From Candidatus Phocaeicola faecipullorum (GTDB taxonomy: Bacteria > Bacteroidota > Bacteroidia > Bacteroidales > Bacteroidaceae), in NCBI GenBank assembly GCA_018884025.1, contig JAHLFB010000187.1:1-36969 (forward strand): DNA of 36,969 bases, given 5' to 3'. Made by a program: the position numbers and the translations under genes. The notes under the pieces were generated by a model. It searched no databases. It was not told the origin of the DNA and saw only the letters and a list, made by a program, of their open reading frames with translations. Below are positions 1-7,813 of this stretch, in pieces. Positions within the stretch are counted from its first letter, which is position 1. Each line of letters starts with the position of its first letter.

Positions 1-2867
1 TCATCGAATATATGAGGGAAGATACTTTCCTCAAACTGCTTTTTATCGGTGTTGTTTATCTGCTTTATCAGTTTCTCTTTGGCAGTAGTTTCCATTTTGC
101 CGTATATTGACTTCATGATAACATTGTCTGCTTCAGAGAACTGTCCCCTATACATCATGTTTATTTTATCAATGATACGGCTCAGCAGATCCTCATTGTC
201 ATTCTTCGGTTTTCCTGCCTTTGGATTTTCACCTTTTATCGGTTTATTGTCGTCACCCAAACGGATGGAAACAGTTTCTCCTTCAGATATTTTGGAGTTA
301 ACCAGCATAATCTGTTTGTTCAGGTCTATTCTTTCCTTGGCGTTCTTAGGCAGCAGTCTATACAGATAGTCGGCATATACGTATGCTTTGTACAGTTCCT
401 TATCGTATGTTCTTGCTATCTGTGCCATATAAGAGTAGAAACGGACAAAGTTCTTGATTTTCGACCTTACCTCGAACTGTTTCTCCTCGTCCAAAGCTCC
501 GTATCTGTCAATAGTGCTCTTGAACGCATTCGACAAAGCTCCAAGGCGGTCCTTCTGCTTGCTGATATTTTGCAGCAAATCATAGAATTTCTGTTCGTCA
601 CCCTCTGTCCATAGCTGGAACATCTGTATGTCCTTTCTGAAAGTATAAACATAGTTCACATCCACAGGCTTTATCAGCTCTGTACCTTTATAGAACGGTT
701 CGAACGATTTCTTAATATCCTCCGGCTTATTGCAGAAGTCGAGCACGTATGTATCTTTCTTGTCTTTCTGCCATCTGTTCAGACGCGAGAGTGTCTGCAC
801 AGCCTTTACATCCTTCAGTTTCTTATCGACGAACATTGTATGCAGCAGAGGTTCATCGAATCCGGTCTGATATTTGTCTGCTACAACCAGCATGTTATAT
901 AAGTCCGAAGCGAAATACAAAGGCAGTTTGGCTTCCGAAATGTTTCGTCCGTCAGTGGAGTTCAACTTTGTTTCTGTATATTCCACTCCCTCATACGATA
1001 CCGTACCGGAGAAAGCCACCATAGGATTTACATCAGTTATATTGTTTTCCTGACAATACCTCTTGATTTCCAGGAAATAACGTACCGCATGAGCACGCGA
1101 GGAACATACCACCATAGCTTTTGCCTTTCCAAGCATGGCATTCAGTGTCACCTCCCTGAATTTCTCCACTATGATAGCCGTTTTCTGAGCTATCACATGC
1201 TGATGGTTATCATGGAAAGCCTTTATGGCACGTGTGGCAGGAGTTTCCTCATACGAAGGATCTGCCTCTATACGCTTAGCTATTTCGTAAGTAGTGTCAT
1301 ACGTGGTATAATATTTCAGTACATCCTTGATAAATCCCTCCTCTATAGCCTGTAGCATGGAATAGTTATGATAAGCCACATATTTGTTGTCTTCCGGATT
1401 TTCACCTTCTTCGGCCAGTTCACCGAAAGTCTGTAGAGTCTTTGGCTTTGGAGTTGCCGTAAATGCATAGAAATACAGATTGTTGTGTTGTCCCTGAGCC
1501 AGCAAATCCTCCATCAGGGCGTCCTTTTTCTTTTCCAGTTCTTCAGCCTCAATCTCTTCTATTTCAGCATATTCGCGCAATGCCTCGTCCGTATCCGCAA
1601 GTGCAGCCTTAAGTTTCTCCGCACTCTTGCCCGACTGTGAAGAATGGGCCTCGTCCACAATTATGGCATATCTCTTGCCGCTGCGGCTTGTCAATTCCTT
1701 ATAGATAACCGGGAAACGGTGTAGGGTAGTGATAACAATTCTCGTATTGTCATCGTTGATGATTCTTGCCAGTTTCTCCGAGTTGTCAGAATCGGTAATG
1801 GTTTCTATCTGCCCGTCTATATGGTCGAATCCGAGAATTGTACTCTGTAGCTGCTTGTTCAGCACGCGTCTGTCGGTGATGACAAACACACTGTTGAACA
1901 TATTCTTCATCTCCGCATTCTGTAGTCCTGCAAGGCGATAAGTGAGCCATGCGATAGAGTTCGATTTTCCCGAACCCGCCGAGTGCTGTATGAGATAATT
2001 GTTTCCGTGCGGCTTCTTCAGTGAATAGTATTTCGTCTTATCGTCGGCAGCCAAATCATATCTTGCTTCTTCTTTGCAACGGCTTTGCAAAACATTTGAA
2101 AAATAAGTATCTGCCACTAACTTTTCCACCACATCCAACTGATGATAACGAGGGAAGATAATCTTCACCGAAGTTTCCGTAATCTCTTTCTCCCTGCCAT
2201 GCTTGTCTATAATAATCTTCAGCTTTTCTTCCTCCTGACGCGAGATATAACGCTGAAGAATGGAAAGCAGCATATCCCTGCGCAATACCTTTTCCCACAG
2301 ATAGGCAGTTACATATCCGCCGTCCTCACGTTCCGGATTTCCTGCTCCGCCCACTTCACCTGCTCCGTTTGAACCCTGGTTGAAAGGGATGAAGAAAGTC
2401 TTTTCCTTTTTCAGTTCTGTAGTAAGAGCCACTTCATACAGGTCAACTCCGAAGTATGCCAATATACGGTTGTTGAAATGAAACAGCGGTTCCTTCGGGT
2501 CTCTGTCCGTGCACCACTGACGCTTTGAGTCCTCCACATTCTGACCCGTAATCTGATTTTTCAGTTCGAGTGCCACCACCGGAATACCGTTCAACGAGAG
2601 TACCATGTCGATGGTATTCTTGTTCAGTTTGGAATAGGCAAACTGGCGTGTCACAGTGAGAATATTCGCATCGTAATTAGCCATAAGCTCATCATTCAGC
2701 ATCGAAGCCGGAGCAAAATAGCAGAATCTGATATTTATACCCACATCGCTTATGCCCTTGCGCAGAACATAAATCAGTCCGTAGCGCGACACATCGTCCT
2801 GAAAAACACGGTACAGCTGTTTCTCGGCCTTGTCGCCATACTTGGTTATATTGGAAAGAACAAAGGA
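1..2867 (-). pseudogene. hsdR: Type I restriction enzyme R subunit, 5'-truncated (3' end outside window)
   Basis: This is the ATP-dependent translocase and nuclease subunit of a type I restriction system. I translated nearly the whole span in one frame and found no stop, about 955 codons. Counting from the first open codon, the nuclease residues are D87 and E101/K103 (in VALELK). The Walker A motif AGSGKS is near residue 298 and the DEAH box VDEAH near 405, followed by TATPK, the QTGFDEP segment and QTLSR. Homology begins abruptly at about YGDKAEKQLYRVFQDD; the roughly 80-100 residues that normally precede it are missing. An in-frame stop lies at 2868-2870 and no ATG occurs until 2702. A shorter protein from 2702 would keep the nuclease and motor residues, but normal expression is unlikely. 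The C-terminus runs off the left edge. Confidence 0.9.
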
Positions 2868-2990
2868 TTAGGATTGTAAACAAAGCAACGGGAGGATAGC
2901 AAGTTTGTGTTTCGGTCTGCCCAAAACCTCTTGTTATCCTTCCGCTGGTCATTTCTTCAATAAAGAGAAAACTATCTTTGCGCAATTCTG
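2868..2990. other. Junction spacer between HAD gene and truncated hsdR
   Basis: These 123 bases lie between the HAD stop codon and the point where hsdR homology starts. No hsdR-like or other recognisable coding sequence is present. The only structure seen is the long hairpin at 2894-2939. The left breakpoint of the gene replacement falls here, close to 2867. Confidence 0.6.
2894..2939 (-). terminator. Long hairpin after the HAD gene, possible terminator
   Basis: The outer arms GGATAGCAAG (2894-2903) and CTTGTTATCC (2930-2939) pair at 9 of 10 positions. Inside them GTTTCGG pairs with CCAAAAC, with one G-U pair and a five-base loop. No strong T run follows on the minus strand, so a terminator role is plausible but unproven. 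Confidence 0.45.
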
Positions 2991-3641
2991 CTATGATACA
3001 TTCTTTATCAGGGAAAACGGTATATCCGCAGGTCTTTTGAATAGATAGTCTGCTTGCACTCCTTGAGTTGCCGCATTTCCCCATGCGGCAAACCCGAAAT
3101 CAACCCCTGCGTTTTGCGCACACTGACTGTCATAAATGGTATCTCCTATGTAAATAGCGTCCTCGGCATTTATGTGGGATGCGTTCAGATAAGAAAGCAA
3201 AGGTTCCGGGAAAGGTTTGGGGCGAAGAGTATCTTCCACACATATCACAGTACAAAAATAATCAGACAATACAAAAGGAACTGCAAAATCGGTAGTGTAT
3301 TCGTTTCGGGTCTTGGACGTGACTATGCCCAACTGATAGCCATTCATTTTCAAGTTACCCAACAGTTGCGGAATGCCGTCAAAAAGCCTGATACGAGATT
3401 TGTATTTCAGCAGATGTTCATTCCATCTGCGGTTGGCATGTTCGGTATCTGTTATGCCTAATTGACGTAAAGCTACGCTACCCGGTATTCCAAGCGCAAA
3501 TCTTAGTTCATGCTTTCCGATGTCTTTATGCAGTATTTCATGTACGGTATCTTGTAGGCTTTGTAGTATGGCTTCTTCCGTATCAATCAGCGTACCGTCA
3601 ATATCAAATATGATATGCTTATACTTTCTCATCACTTTCAA
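2991..3641 (-). CDS. HAD-family hydrolase (phosphoglycolate phosphatase-like)
   Basis: This is a cytosolic haloacid dehalogenase-superfamily phosphatase of 216 residues, the usual length for the PGP/PpaX-like subgroup with a helical cap. Motif I is FDIDGTLID, with the nucleophile Asp near residue 13. Motif II is the Ser in IVTSKT, the motif III Lys lies in RPKPFP, and motif IV is YIGDTIYD. The substrate cannot be read from sequence; phosphoglycolate or a sugar phosphate are typical. It is the last gene of the Nudix-acetyltransferase-HAD operon, and its start overlaps the end of the acetyltransferase gene, suggesting coupled translation. Starts at 3641 or 3632 are both possible. Downstream the sequence passes into the truncated hsdR. 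Confidence 0.88.
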   Translation of the reverse strand: MKVMRKYKHIIFDIDGTLIDTEEAILQSLQDTVHEILHKDIGKHELRFALGIPGSVALRQLGITDTEHANRRWNEHLLKYKSRIRLFDGIPQLLGNLKMNGYQLGIVTSKTRNEYTTDFAVPFVLSDYFCTVICVEDTLRPKPFPEPLLSYLNASHINAEDAIYIGDTIYDSQCAQNAGVDFGFAAWGNAATQGVQADYLFKRPADIPFSLIKNVS

Positions 3642-4221
3642 TCTGTTTGATTACACGGCAAGGATTGCCCACCGCCACACAATTGGCAGGGATGGAACGG
3701 GTGACAACGCTGCCTGCCCCGATAACACTGTTCCTGCCGATAATGACTTCCGGCAATAGGATGGCGCCTCCGCCAATCCATACGCCGTCTTCTATCTTGA
3801 CGGGCAGAGCGTATGTACGGCATATTTCCTCGCCTTCCGACCAATTATGCACCATGCGTTCACTGACTTTGGTGGAATGGGTGGCTGTATATATCTGTAC
3901 ATTGGAAGCAATCAATACATTACTGCCGATATCAATGCGGTTGTTGTCCACGAAAGTGCAGTTCATGTTGATAATCACTTTGTCGCCTATGAAAATATGT
4001 TTCCCGTATTCGCAATGGAAATCAATATCCACATGCACACCTTTACCCATGCTGCCGAACATTTCACGCAACAAGGCTTGCTTGCGCTCCGTATCAGCAT
4101 AATCGGTGGCATTAAACTGCGCCAGCAGTCGCCTTGTACGCAAAATTGTCTCTACTATCTTCGGGTCTTTGCCTCCAATGAAAGGTTCACCCGCTAAACA
4201 TTTCTCGTATTCTGTTTTCAT
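3619..4221 (-). CDS. Maltose/galactoside O-acetyltransferase family protein (hexapeptide repeat)
   Basis: This 200-residue left-handed beta-helix acetyltransferase of the LacA/Maa/NodL family transfers acetyl from acetyl-CoA to a sugar hydroxyl. The N-terminus (EYEKCLAGEPF) is the typical Mac domain. Hexapeptide repeats run from about IFIGDKVIINMNC to VIIGRNSVIGAGSVVTRSIP. The catalytic His is in the TATHST segment, and the C-terminal signature is VAVGNPCRVIK. The ATG at 4221 was chosen because it begins the conserved Mac domain; an in-frame upstream start at 4278 would lie inside the Nudix gene. The Nudix stop is 13 bases upstream and the HAD gene overlaps its 3' end, so it is the middle gene of a three-gene operon. 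The acceptor is unknown. Confidence 0.9.
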   Translation of the reverse strand: MKTEYEKCLAGEPFIGGKDPKIVETILRTRRLLAQFNATDYADTERKQALLREMFGSMGKGVHVDIDFHCEYGKHIFIGDKVIINMNCTFVDNNRIDIGSNVLIASNVQIYTATHSTKVSERMVHNWSEGEEICRTYALPVKIEDGVWIGGGAILLPEVIIGRNSVIGAGSVVTRSIPANCVAVGNPCRVIKQIESDEKV

Positions 4222-4234
4222 AATCTCTACATTT

Positions 4235-4864
4235 TTAATCGAACTCCACCTGCCAGTTCTTTTCCGAGCGGGCAGCAAAACACATTTCTATTTGTTGATA
4301 ACTGTTCTTGTCTACAGACAATGGAGGCAGTTCGTCCAATCTGAAATAACCGCTTCCGACGGTTTCTATATTCGGATGGAAACATCCGCCTTTTACCTCG
4401 CAAAGCACAAACACCTTGCATACATTGTAGGCGTATGGAGGCTGATTGTGCAAATTGCGGTCATGTAAGGCGATAACCCGTACGGCGTCTACATCAAGCC
4501 CAGCTTCTTCCTTTACCTCCTTGACAGTGTTCGATTTGACGGTCTCCATCACATCCACCCATCCGCCGGGCATGGACCAAGTTCCATCGTTTTCTTCTAC
4601 CAGCAAAATCTTATCATCCTTGAAAATAGCCGCGCGGGTATCGAGTTTGGGTGTCTGAAAACCCGTCTCATTGCAAAACAAATCTTTCACTTGCGCCAAA
4701 GGAAGCCTGCTTTGTAAACTCATTATCTCAGCAGCAATTTCTCGGACACGCTCAAAACGTTCCTTGTCAAAAGGGTCTTTAGTATAAGTCAGTCCCGCTT
4801 GCGCAATAAATTGAAGTTCTTTTGCCCATTCCAACCATTGGTATTCCTGCCCCTGTTTATCCAT
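4235..4864 (-). CDS. Nudix hydrolase with N-terminal Nudix_N domain
   Basis: This 209-residue protein hydrolyses a nucleoside diphosphate linked to another moiety. Its architecture matches ADP-ribose pyrophosphatase/YjhB-like enzymes. Residues 1-65 form the helical Nudix_N region. The Nudix box spans about 101-123 (GWVDVME then KEVKEEAGL), fitting GX5EX7REUXEEXGU except that the usual Arg is Lys; the metal-binding glutamates are present. A promoter -7 box lies 25 bases upstream. It is the first gene of the operon continuing into the acetyltransferase and HAD genes. The link with a sugar acetyltransferase and a phosphatase suggests nucleotide-sugar or metabolite clean-up, which is inference. 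Confidence 0.9.
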   Translation of the reverse strand: MDKQGQEYQWLEWAKELQFIAQAGLTYTKDPFDKERFERVREIAAEIMSLQSRLPLAQVKDLFCNETGFQTPKLDTRAAIFKDDKILLVEENDGTWSMPGGWVDVMETVKSNTVKEVKEEAGLDVDAVRVIALHDRNLHNQPPYAYNVCKVFVLCEVKGGCFHPNIETVGSGYFRLDELPPLSVDKNSYQQIEMCFAARSEKNWQVEFD

Positions 4865-4888
4865 AATCTTTGCATACTATTTATTTAG

Positions 4889-4896
4889 CAAAGTTA
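4889..4896 (-). promoter_or_regulatory. -7 box TAACTTTG of the Nudix operon
   Basis: The minus strand reads TAACTTTG, an exact match to the Bacteroidetes TAnnTTTG box, 25 bases before the Nudix ATG. The -33 element is weak. Confidence 0.65.
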
Positions 4897-4923
4897 GGAA
4901 GAAGAAATAACTTTCCGTTTACC

Positions 4924-5499
4924 CTATGTGAAAAAATGTCCGTTAGTCCTTATTCGGCTCAAGGATTGTTGCGTGATACCCAAGAAAGAAGCTATATATC
5001 CCAAGTTCACCCTTTGGAAAAGTTCGGGGCATTCTTTTATCAAATGTTCATAACGTTCTTTGGCAGACCAGTTTAATTGGCGGATATGTATGTCTTGCAA
5101 GCGAAGGAAGTTTTCTTGCTGTAACACCCGCATCCAATTTGCAAGGTCAATGTAAGACCGATACAATTCATTCAACTGCACTATTGAGACAGAATAAGCC
5201 GTAGTTTCTTCCAACGTTTCTACATATTCAAAGCCAGCTTTGTTGCGATATAAGTCCCATGAACCACAAGCGGCATCTCCTTCTTTGGAAAACCATGTCG
5301 TTATTTGTTTTCCATTGTGTAAAACAAAAGAACGTGTGATGCCTTTTTCAATGAAATAGACTTTCCTGTCCTGCTTCCCAGCATGAATGATGGTTGTTTT
5401 TTTCGGAAATACAAATCTCTTAAAAAGACACACCAATGCTTCCAACGCTTCATCTGAAACCGGATAATACATTCTTATTTTTCTGATAATGTTTTCCAT
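4924..5499 (-). CDS. Crp/Fnr-family transcriptional regulator
   Basis: This 191-residue regulator has an N-terminal cyclic-nucleotide-binding-like beta-barrel (about residues 15-115, with the segment KVYFIEKGITRSF). A dimer helix follows, then a C-terminal winged helix with recognition region YIASFLGITQQSLSRIR. This is the common Bacteroidetes Crp/Fnr arrangement; the ligand is unknown, and no cysteine cluster for an Fe-S centre is visible. The ATG at 5499 was chosen because the -7 box TACCTTTG at 5523-5516 overlaps the longer start at 5526, so that start cannot be on the message. The gene has its own promoter, and the Nudix operon promoter lies immediately downstream, so it may control that operon (inference). 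Confidence 0.88.
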   Translation of the reverse strand: MENIIRKIRMYYPVSDEALEALVCLFKRFVFPKKTTIIHAGKQDRKVYFIEKGITRSFVLHNGKQITTWFSKEGDAACGSWDLYRNKAGFEYVETLEETTAYSVSIVQLNELYRSYIDLANWMRVLQQENFLRLQDIHIRQLNWSAKERYEHLIKECPELFQRVNLGYIASFLGITQQSLSRIRTNGHFFT

Positions 5500-5515
5500 A
5501 AACTCATTCTTTTTG

Positions 5516-5523
5516 CAAAGGTA
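5516..5523 (-). promoter_or_regulatory. -7 box TACCTTTG of the Crp/Fnr gene
   Basis: Exact TAnnTTTG match on the minus strand, 17 bases upstream of the chosen ATG. It fixes the start at 5499 rather than 5526. Confidence 0.65.
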
Positions 5524-5619
5524 CAAAATGAGAACGGCAATAAAGGCAAAATAACTCTCTGTGTTTATTCAACTTAATAAAATCACGTGTAAGTGGGGCG
5601 TTTTCTCAATTTAGTTTTG

Positions 5620-5627
5620 TATTTTTG
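5620..5627 (+). promoter_or_regulatory. -7 box TATTTTTG of an orphan leader transcript
   Basis: Exact TAnnTTTG match on the plus strand, followed by about 30 bases and then a short ORF and two hairpins. The -33 region is not well matched. No full gene lies downstream on this strand; within about 100 bases the sequence becomes antisense to the hsdS remnant. Confidence 0.5.
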
Positions 5628-5659
5628 CATCCGTAAGAGTTATCTTAACAAGCAAAGCG

Positions 5660-5695
5660 ATGCAGACAACGGCAATTGGAACGGTTGCCAACTAA
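5660..5695 (+). CDS. Putative 11-residue leader peptide (MQTTAIGTVAN)
   Basis: ATG at 5660, eleven codons and TAA. The coding part contains a hairpin, GGCAA (5671-5675) with TTGCC (5685-5689). The stop codon overlaps the first arm of the next hairpin (5694-5716). This layout resembles a translational or transcriptional attenuator in front of a regulated gene, as seen before some resistance genes. No Shine-Dalgarno sequence is visible, which is normal in Bacteroidetes. Expression is unproven and there is no target gene. Confidence 0.3.
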   Translation: MQTTAIGTVAN

Positions 5696-5862
5696 TTACC
5701 CGAAAACGAGGTAATTCTTCTAACTCTCTTGATATTAAATGGATATATCCTTTTTGCAGAATTACTGAATAATCTTATAATCTTATTTTTATCCCAATGC
5801 TCCGGAATCTCCCCAATCCAAGCAATTCCACTATCTTTATATTTATCGTATCTATTTTCCAT
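5692..5862 (-). pseudogene. hsdS: 5' remnant of type I restriction specificity subunit
   Basis: The ATG at 5862 lies five bases after the Fic stop codon. The product begins with YDKYKDSGIAWIGEIPEHW, the highly characteristic N-terminus of HsdS in front of the first target-recognition domain. Recognisable homology lasts about 30 residues. The frame then runs into unrelated sequence and stops at 5692-5694 after 56 codons, whereas an intact HsdS has about 400 residues. The missing remainder is replaced by the leader-like sequence and the Crp/Nudix/acetyltransferase/HAD block. The tight spacing to the Fic gene shows it was part of the hsdM-rhuM-fic-hsdS-hsdR operon. Confidence 0.85.
5694..5716 (+). 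terminator. Perfect 7-bp inverted repeat, attenuator-like hairpin
   Basis: AATTACC (5694-5700), nine-base loop CGAAAACGA, GGTAATT (5710-5716). The first arm could also pair with GGCAATT at 5671-5677 with one mismatch, giving two competing structures. No T run follows. It sits at the truncated end of the hsdS remnant. Confidence 0.4.
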
Positions 5863-5867
5863 AATCC

Positions 5868-6752
5868 TCAATCTTCCTGTTCGTAATAATAAGAGTAATC
5901 AATACCTTTCATGAAGGTTTCACGGTCATTAATCTTGTAGGTAAGTGCAGGGCGCAGAAGTGCTTTCAGTTCATCGGCATTAGCCACACTGTGAGTCATT
6001 GCATCAAGGTAAGATTTCTTGTTTACATTACTCCAGTCCACACAGACTTTAAGATTTTTCTTCAGCATCAGGTCAAGCCAAATACGTGTGGCACGTCCGT
6101 TGCCTTCACGGAAAGGGTGGGCTATGTTCATCTCCACATACTTGTCTATTATCTCATCGAAACTTGTTTCGGGCATACGTTCTATCTGTTCCAATGTGGC
6201 TTGAAGATATTGAACCATTGCAAACTGGAATCCTCCTTTGGCTATGTTTACCGTGCGTATCTGTCCGGCAAAGTCGTATAGTCCGCCAAACAAATAGGCA
6301 TGAATCTGCTGCAAACCTTTTATGGTTCCTACCTCAATGCTGTCAATCAGACTGCTTTCAAACAGAGCATATGCTTTCGATTTGCTTCGTCCGTCTATGG
6401 TTTCATCGCTGTTGGTAAACCATTCCACAAACCGGGCTGCTTTGGTATTTGGGAAACATGCTGCGAGAGCAAGGACTCCTGCGTTATCAAGGACATCTGT
6501 AAGTCTTTTCTTTCCGTCAGGTGCAGTTAATTTCAACTGGTTAGCGACACTAACCACTTCATTATTCTCGCTCTTCAGCTTGTTTTTCAGATACTTCCAG
6601 TAGTTTCTGTTCTTTGTATAATCATCCTGAGCATTTAGCACGCCAACAATATCGAGTACAGAAAACCACCATTTGGAATTTTCGTCATCCCAAATGGCAC
6701 GTACTTCTCTGTCGTCAAAGAAACGGATGGATATTTTATTTATTTTGGTCAT
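5868..6752 (-). CDS. Bro-N/Fic domain fusion protein (putative AMP transferase)
   Basis: This 294-residue protein has two parts. Residues 5-115 resemble a Bro-N (phage antirepressor) domain, with [12 protein letters not shown] and [22 protein letters not shown]. Residues 135-290 are a Fic domain with the complete catalytic motif [12 protein letters not shown] at about 212-223 and the upstream flap region [14 protein letters not shown]. Fic enzymes usually transfer AMP from ATP to a protein hydroxyl; the target here is unknown. I did not see a clear inhibitory (S/T)xxxE(G/N) helix. The gene starts 12 bases after rhuM and ends five bases before the hsdS remnant, so it belongs to the RM operon. 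Such genes recur in Bacteroidales type I loci, perhaps as an effector or guard (inference). Confidence 0.88.
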   Translation of the reverse strand: MTKINKISIRFFDDREVRAIWDDENSKWWFSVLDIVGVLNAQDDYTKNRNYWKYLKNKLKSENNEVVSVANQLKLTAPDGKKRLTDVLDNAGVLALAACFPNTKAARFVEWFTNSDETIDGRSKSKAYALFESSLIDSIEVGTIKGLQQIHAYLFGGLYDFAGQIRTVNIAKGGFQFAMVQYLQATLEQIERMPETSFDEIIDKYVEMNIAHPFREGNGRATRIWLDLMLKKNLKVCVDWSNVNKKSYLDAMTHSVANADELKALLRPALTYKINDRETFMKGIDYSYYYEQED

Positions 6753-6764
6753 AATAAAAATCGT

Positions 6765-7778
6765 TTATCTGCCTTTCAGCTTCTTCTGCTCCTTTTCAAA
6801 GTTTTCAAGAAAATGAATCTCTACGGGTGAAAGACTGTAAACAGTCCTTTCCTTGAACTTGTCGTACTCCGTATCTGCTTTCTGCTTTGCAAGCTCGGCA
6901 GAAATCTTTCCGGCATGGCTTAACAGCTCTTTTCCGGAAAGCTTTAGAAAATCGTCCAACTTCTGAATCCAGTCTTTCATGTACATTGGCTTATGCGATT
7001 TGGCTTGAAGTTCTGCAAAATCCAAATACAGACTGACTATTCTATTGAGAGTATCCAATTCATCTGAAGAAAGATAGTTCTTGGCTGTTTCAGCATCGGT
7101 GCGTTTTGGCAATGCTCCTGTCCATGAAGTAAGTCCCATGAAATCTTTTTCAGCATCTGCACGTTCGTAAATAATCTCTGCTGCTGTATGTCCATGTACA
7201 GAGTAGTGCATCTTGTTCTGTACAGTCTTGAAAAACTGTATGGTAGCTTCTGTACGTGGATCGTAATCTATACTCAGGGCATATATTTCGAGTATCTTGC
7301 GGTAGAACACCTTTTCCGAGGAGCGTATGTCGCGGATACGGCTTAACAGTTCGTCGAAATAGTTTCCTCCACCGGCTCTTTTCAGCAAATCATCGTTCAT
7401 GGCAAATCCTTTTACAAGATATTCACGAAGGATATTTGTAGCCCATATTCTGAACTGTACTCCACGGTGTGACTTGACACGATAACCTACGCTGATTATC
7501 ATGTCAAGGTTATAGTATGCAAGATTTCGTTCGACACTTCTGTTTCCTTCATTTTGAACTGTTGCAAAAAATGCAACAGTTGAGTCCGGATTCAACTCTC
7601 CGTCCTCGAATACATTCTTTATATGCCGTGAAATGGTAGATTTGTTTCGCTGAAACAGCTCTGCCATCTGGTCGGCTGTAAGCCAAACCGTATCATTGCA
7701 TAGAGTTACTTCTATCCTTGATTTGCCATCCTCTGTCTGGTAGAGGATTATATTTCCGTTGTTTTGCTGCTCGTTCAT
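6765..7778 (-). CDS. rhuM: RhuM family protein (virulence protein RhuM-like DNA-binding protein)
   Basis: This 337-residue protein matches the RhuM family along its length. The N-terminal segment VWLTADQMAELFQRNKSTISRHIKNVF is a helix-turn-helix-like region. It is followed by the family signature around YYNLDMIISVGYRVKSHRGVQFRIWATNIL (split here only for description). The C-terminal third is charged and likely helical. The molecular function of RhuM is not established; family members are common inside type I RM operons and genomic islands. The gene lies between the 21-bp tandem repeat after hsdM and the Fic gene, 12 bases from the latter. The start at 7778 fits the conserved N-terminus. Confidence 0.85.
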   Translation of the reverse strand: MNEQQNNGNIILYQTEDGKSRIEVTLCNDTVWLTADQMAELFQRNKSTISRHIKNVFEDGELNPDSTVAFFATVQNEGNRSVERNLAYYNLDMIISVGYRVKSHRGVQFRIWATNILREYLVKGFAMNDDLLKRAGGGNYFDELLSRIRDIRSSEKVFYRKILEIYALSIDYDPRTEATIQFFKTVQNKMHYSVHGHTAAEIIYERADAEKDFMGLTSWTGALPKRTDAETAKNYLSSDELDTLNRIVSLYLDFAELQAKSHKPMYMKDWIQKLDDFLKLSGKELLSHAGKISAELAKQKADTEYDKFKERTVYSLSPVEIHFLENFEKEQKKLKGR

Positions 7779-7813
7779 TACCGACTTATCTTTACAGATT
7801 TACTCATTCTGTT

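Noticed and set aside
2894..2939. Integron attC-like recombination site
   Set aside because: Arms do not carry the GTTRRRY/RYYYAAC core sequences and there is no integron integrase.
2692..3084. Minus-strand 130-codon frame spanning the HAD end, the spacer and the hsdR start
   Set aside because: It is out of frame with both the HAD gene and hsdR, which explain the flanks; its product resembles nothing. It is a shadow that crosses the junction.
5729..5914. Plus-strand 61-codon ORF following the orphan leader
   Set aside because: It is antisense to the hsdS remnant and the end of the Fic gene, so it is not a credible target gene of the leader.
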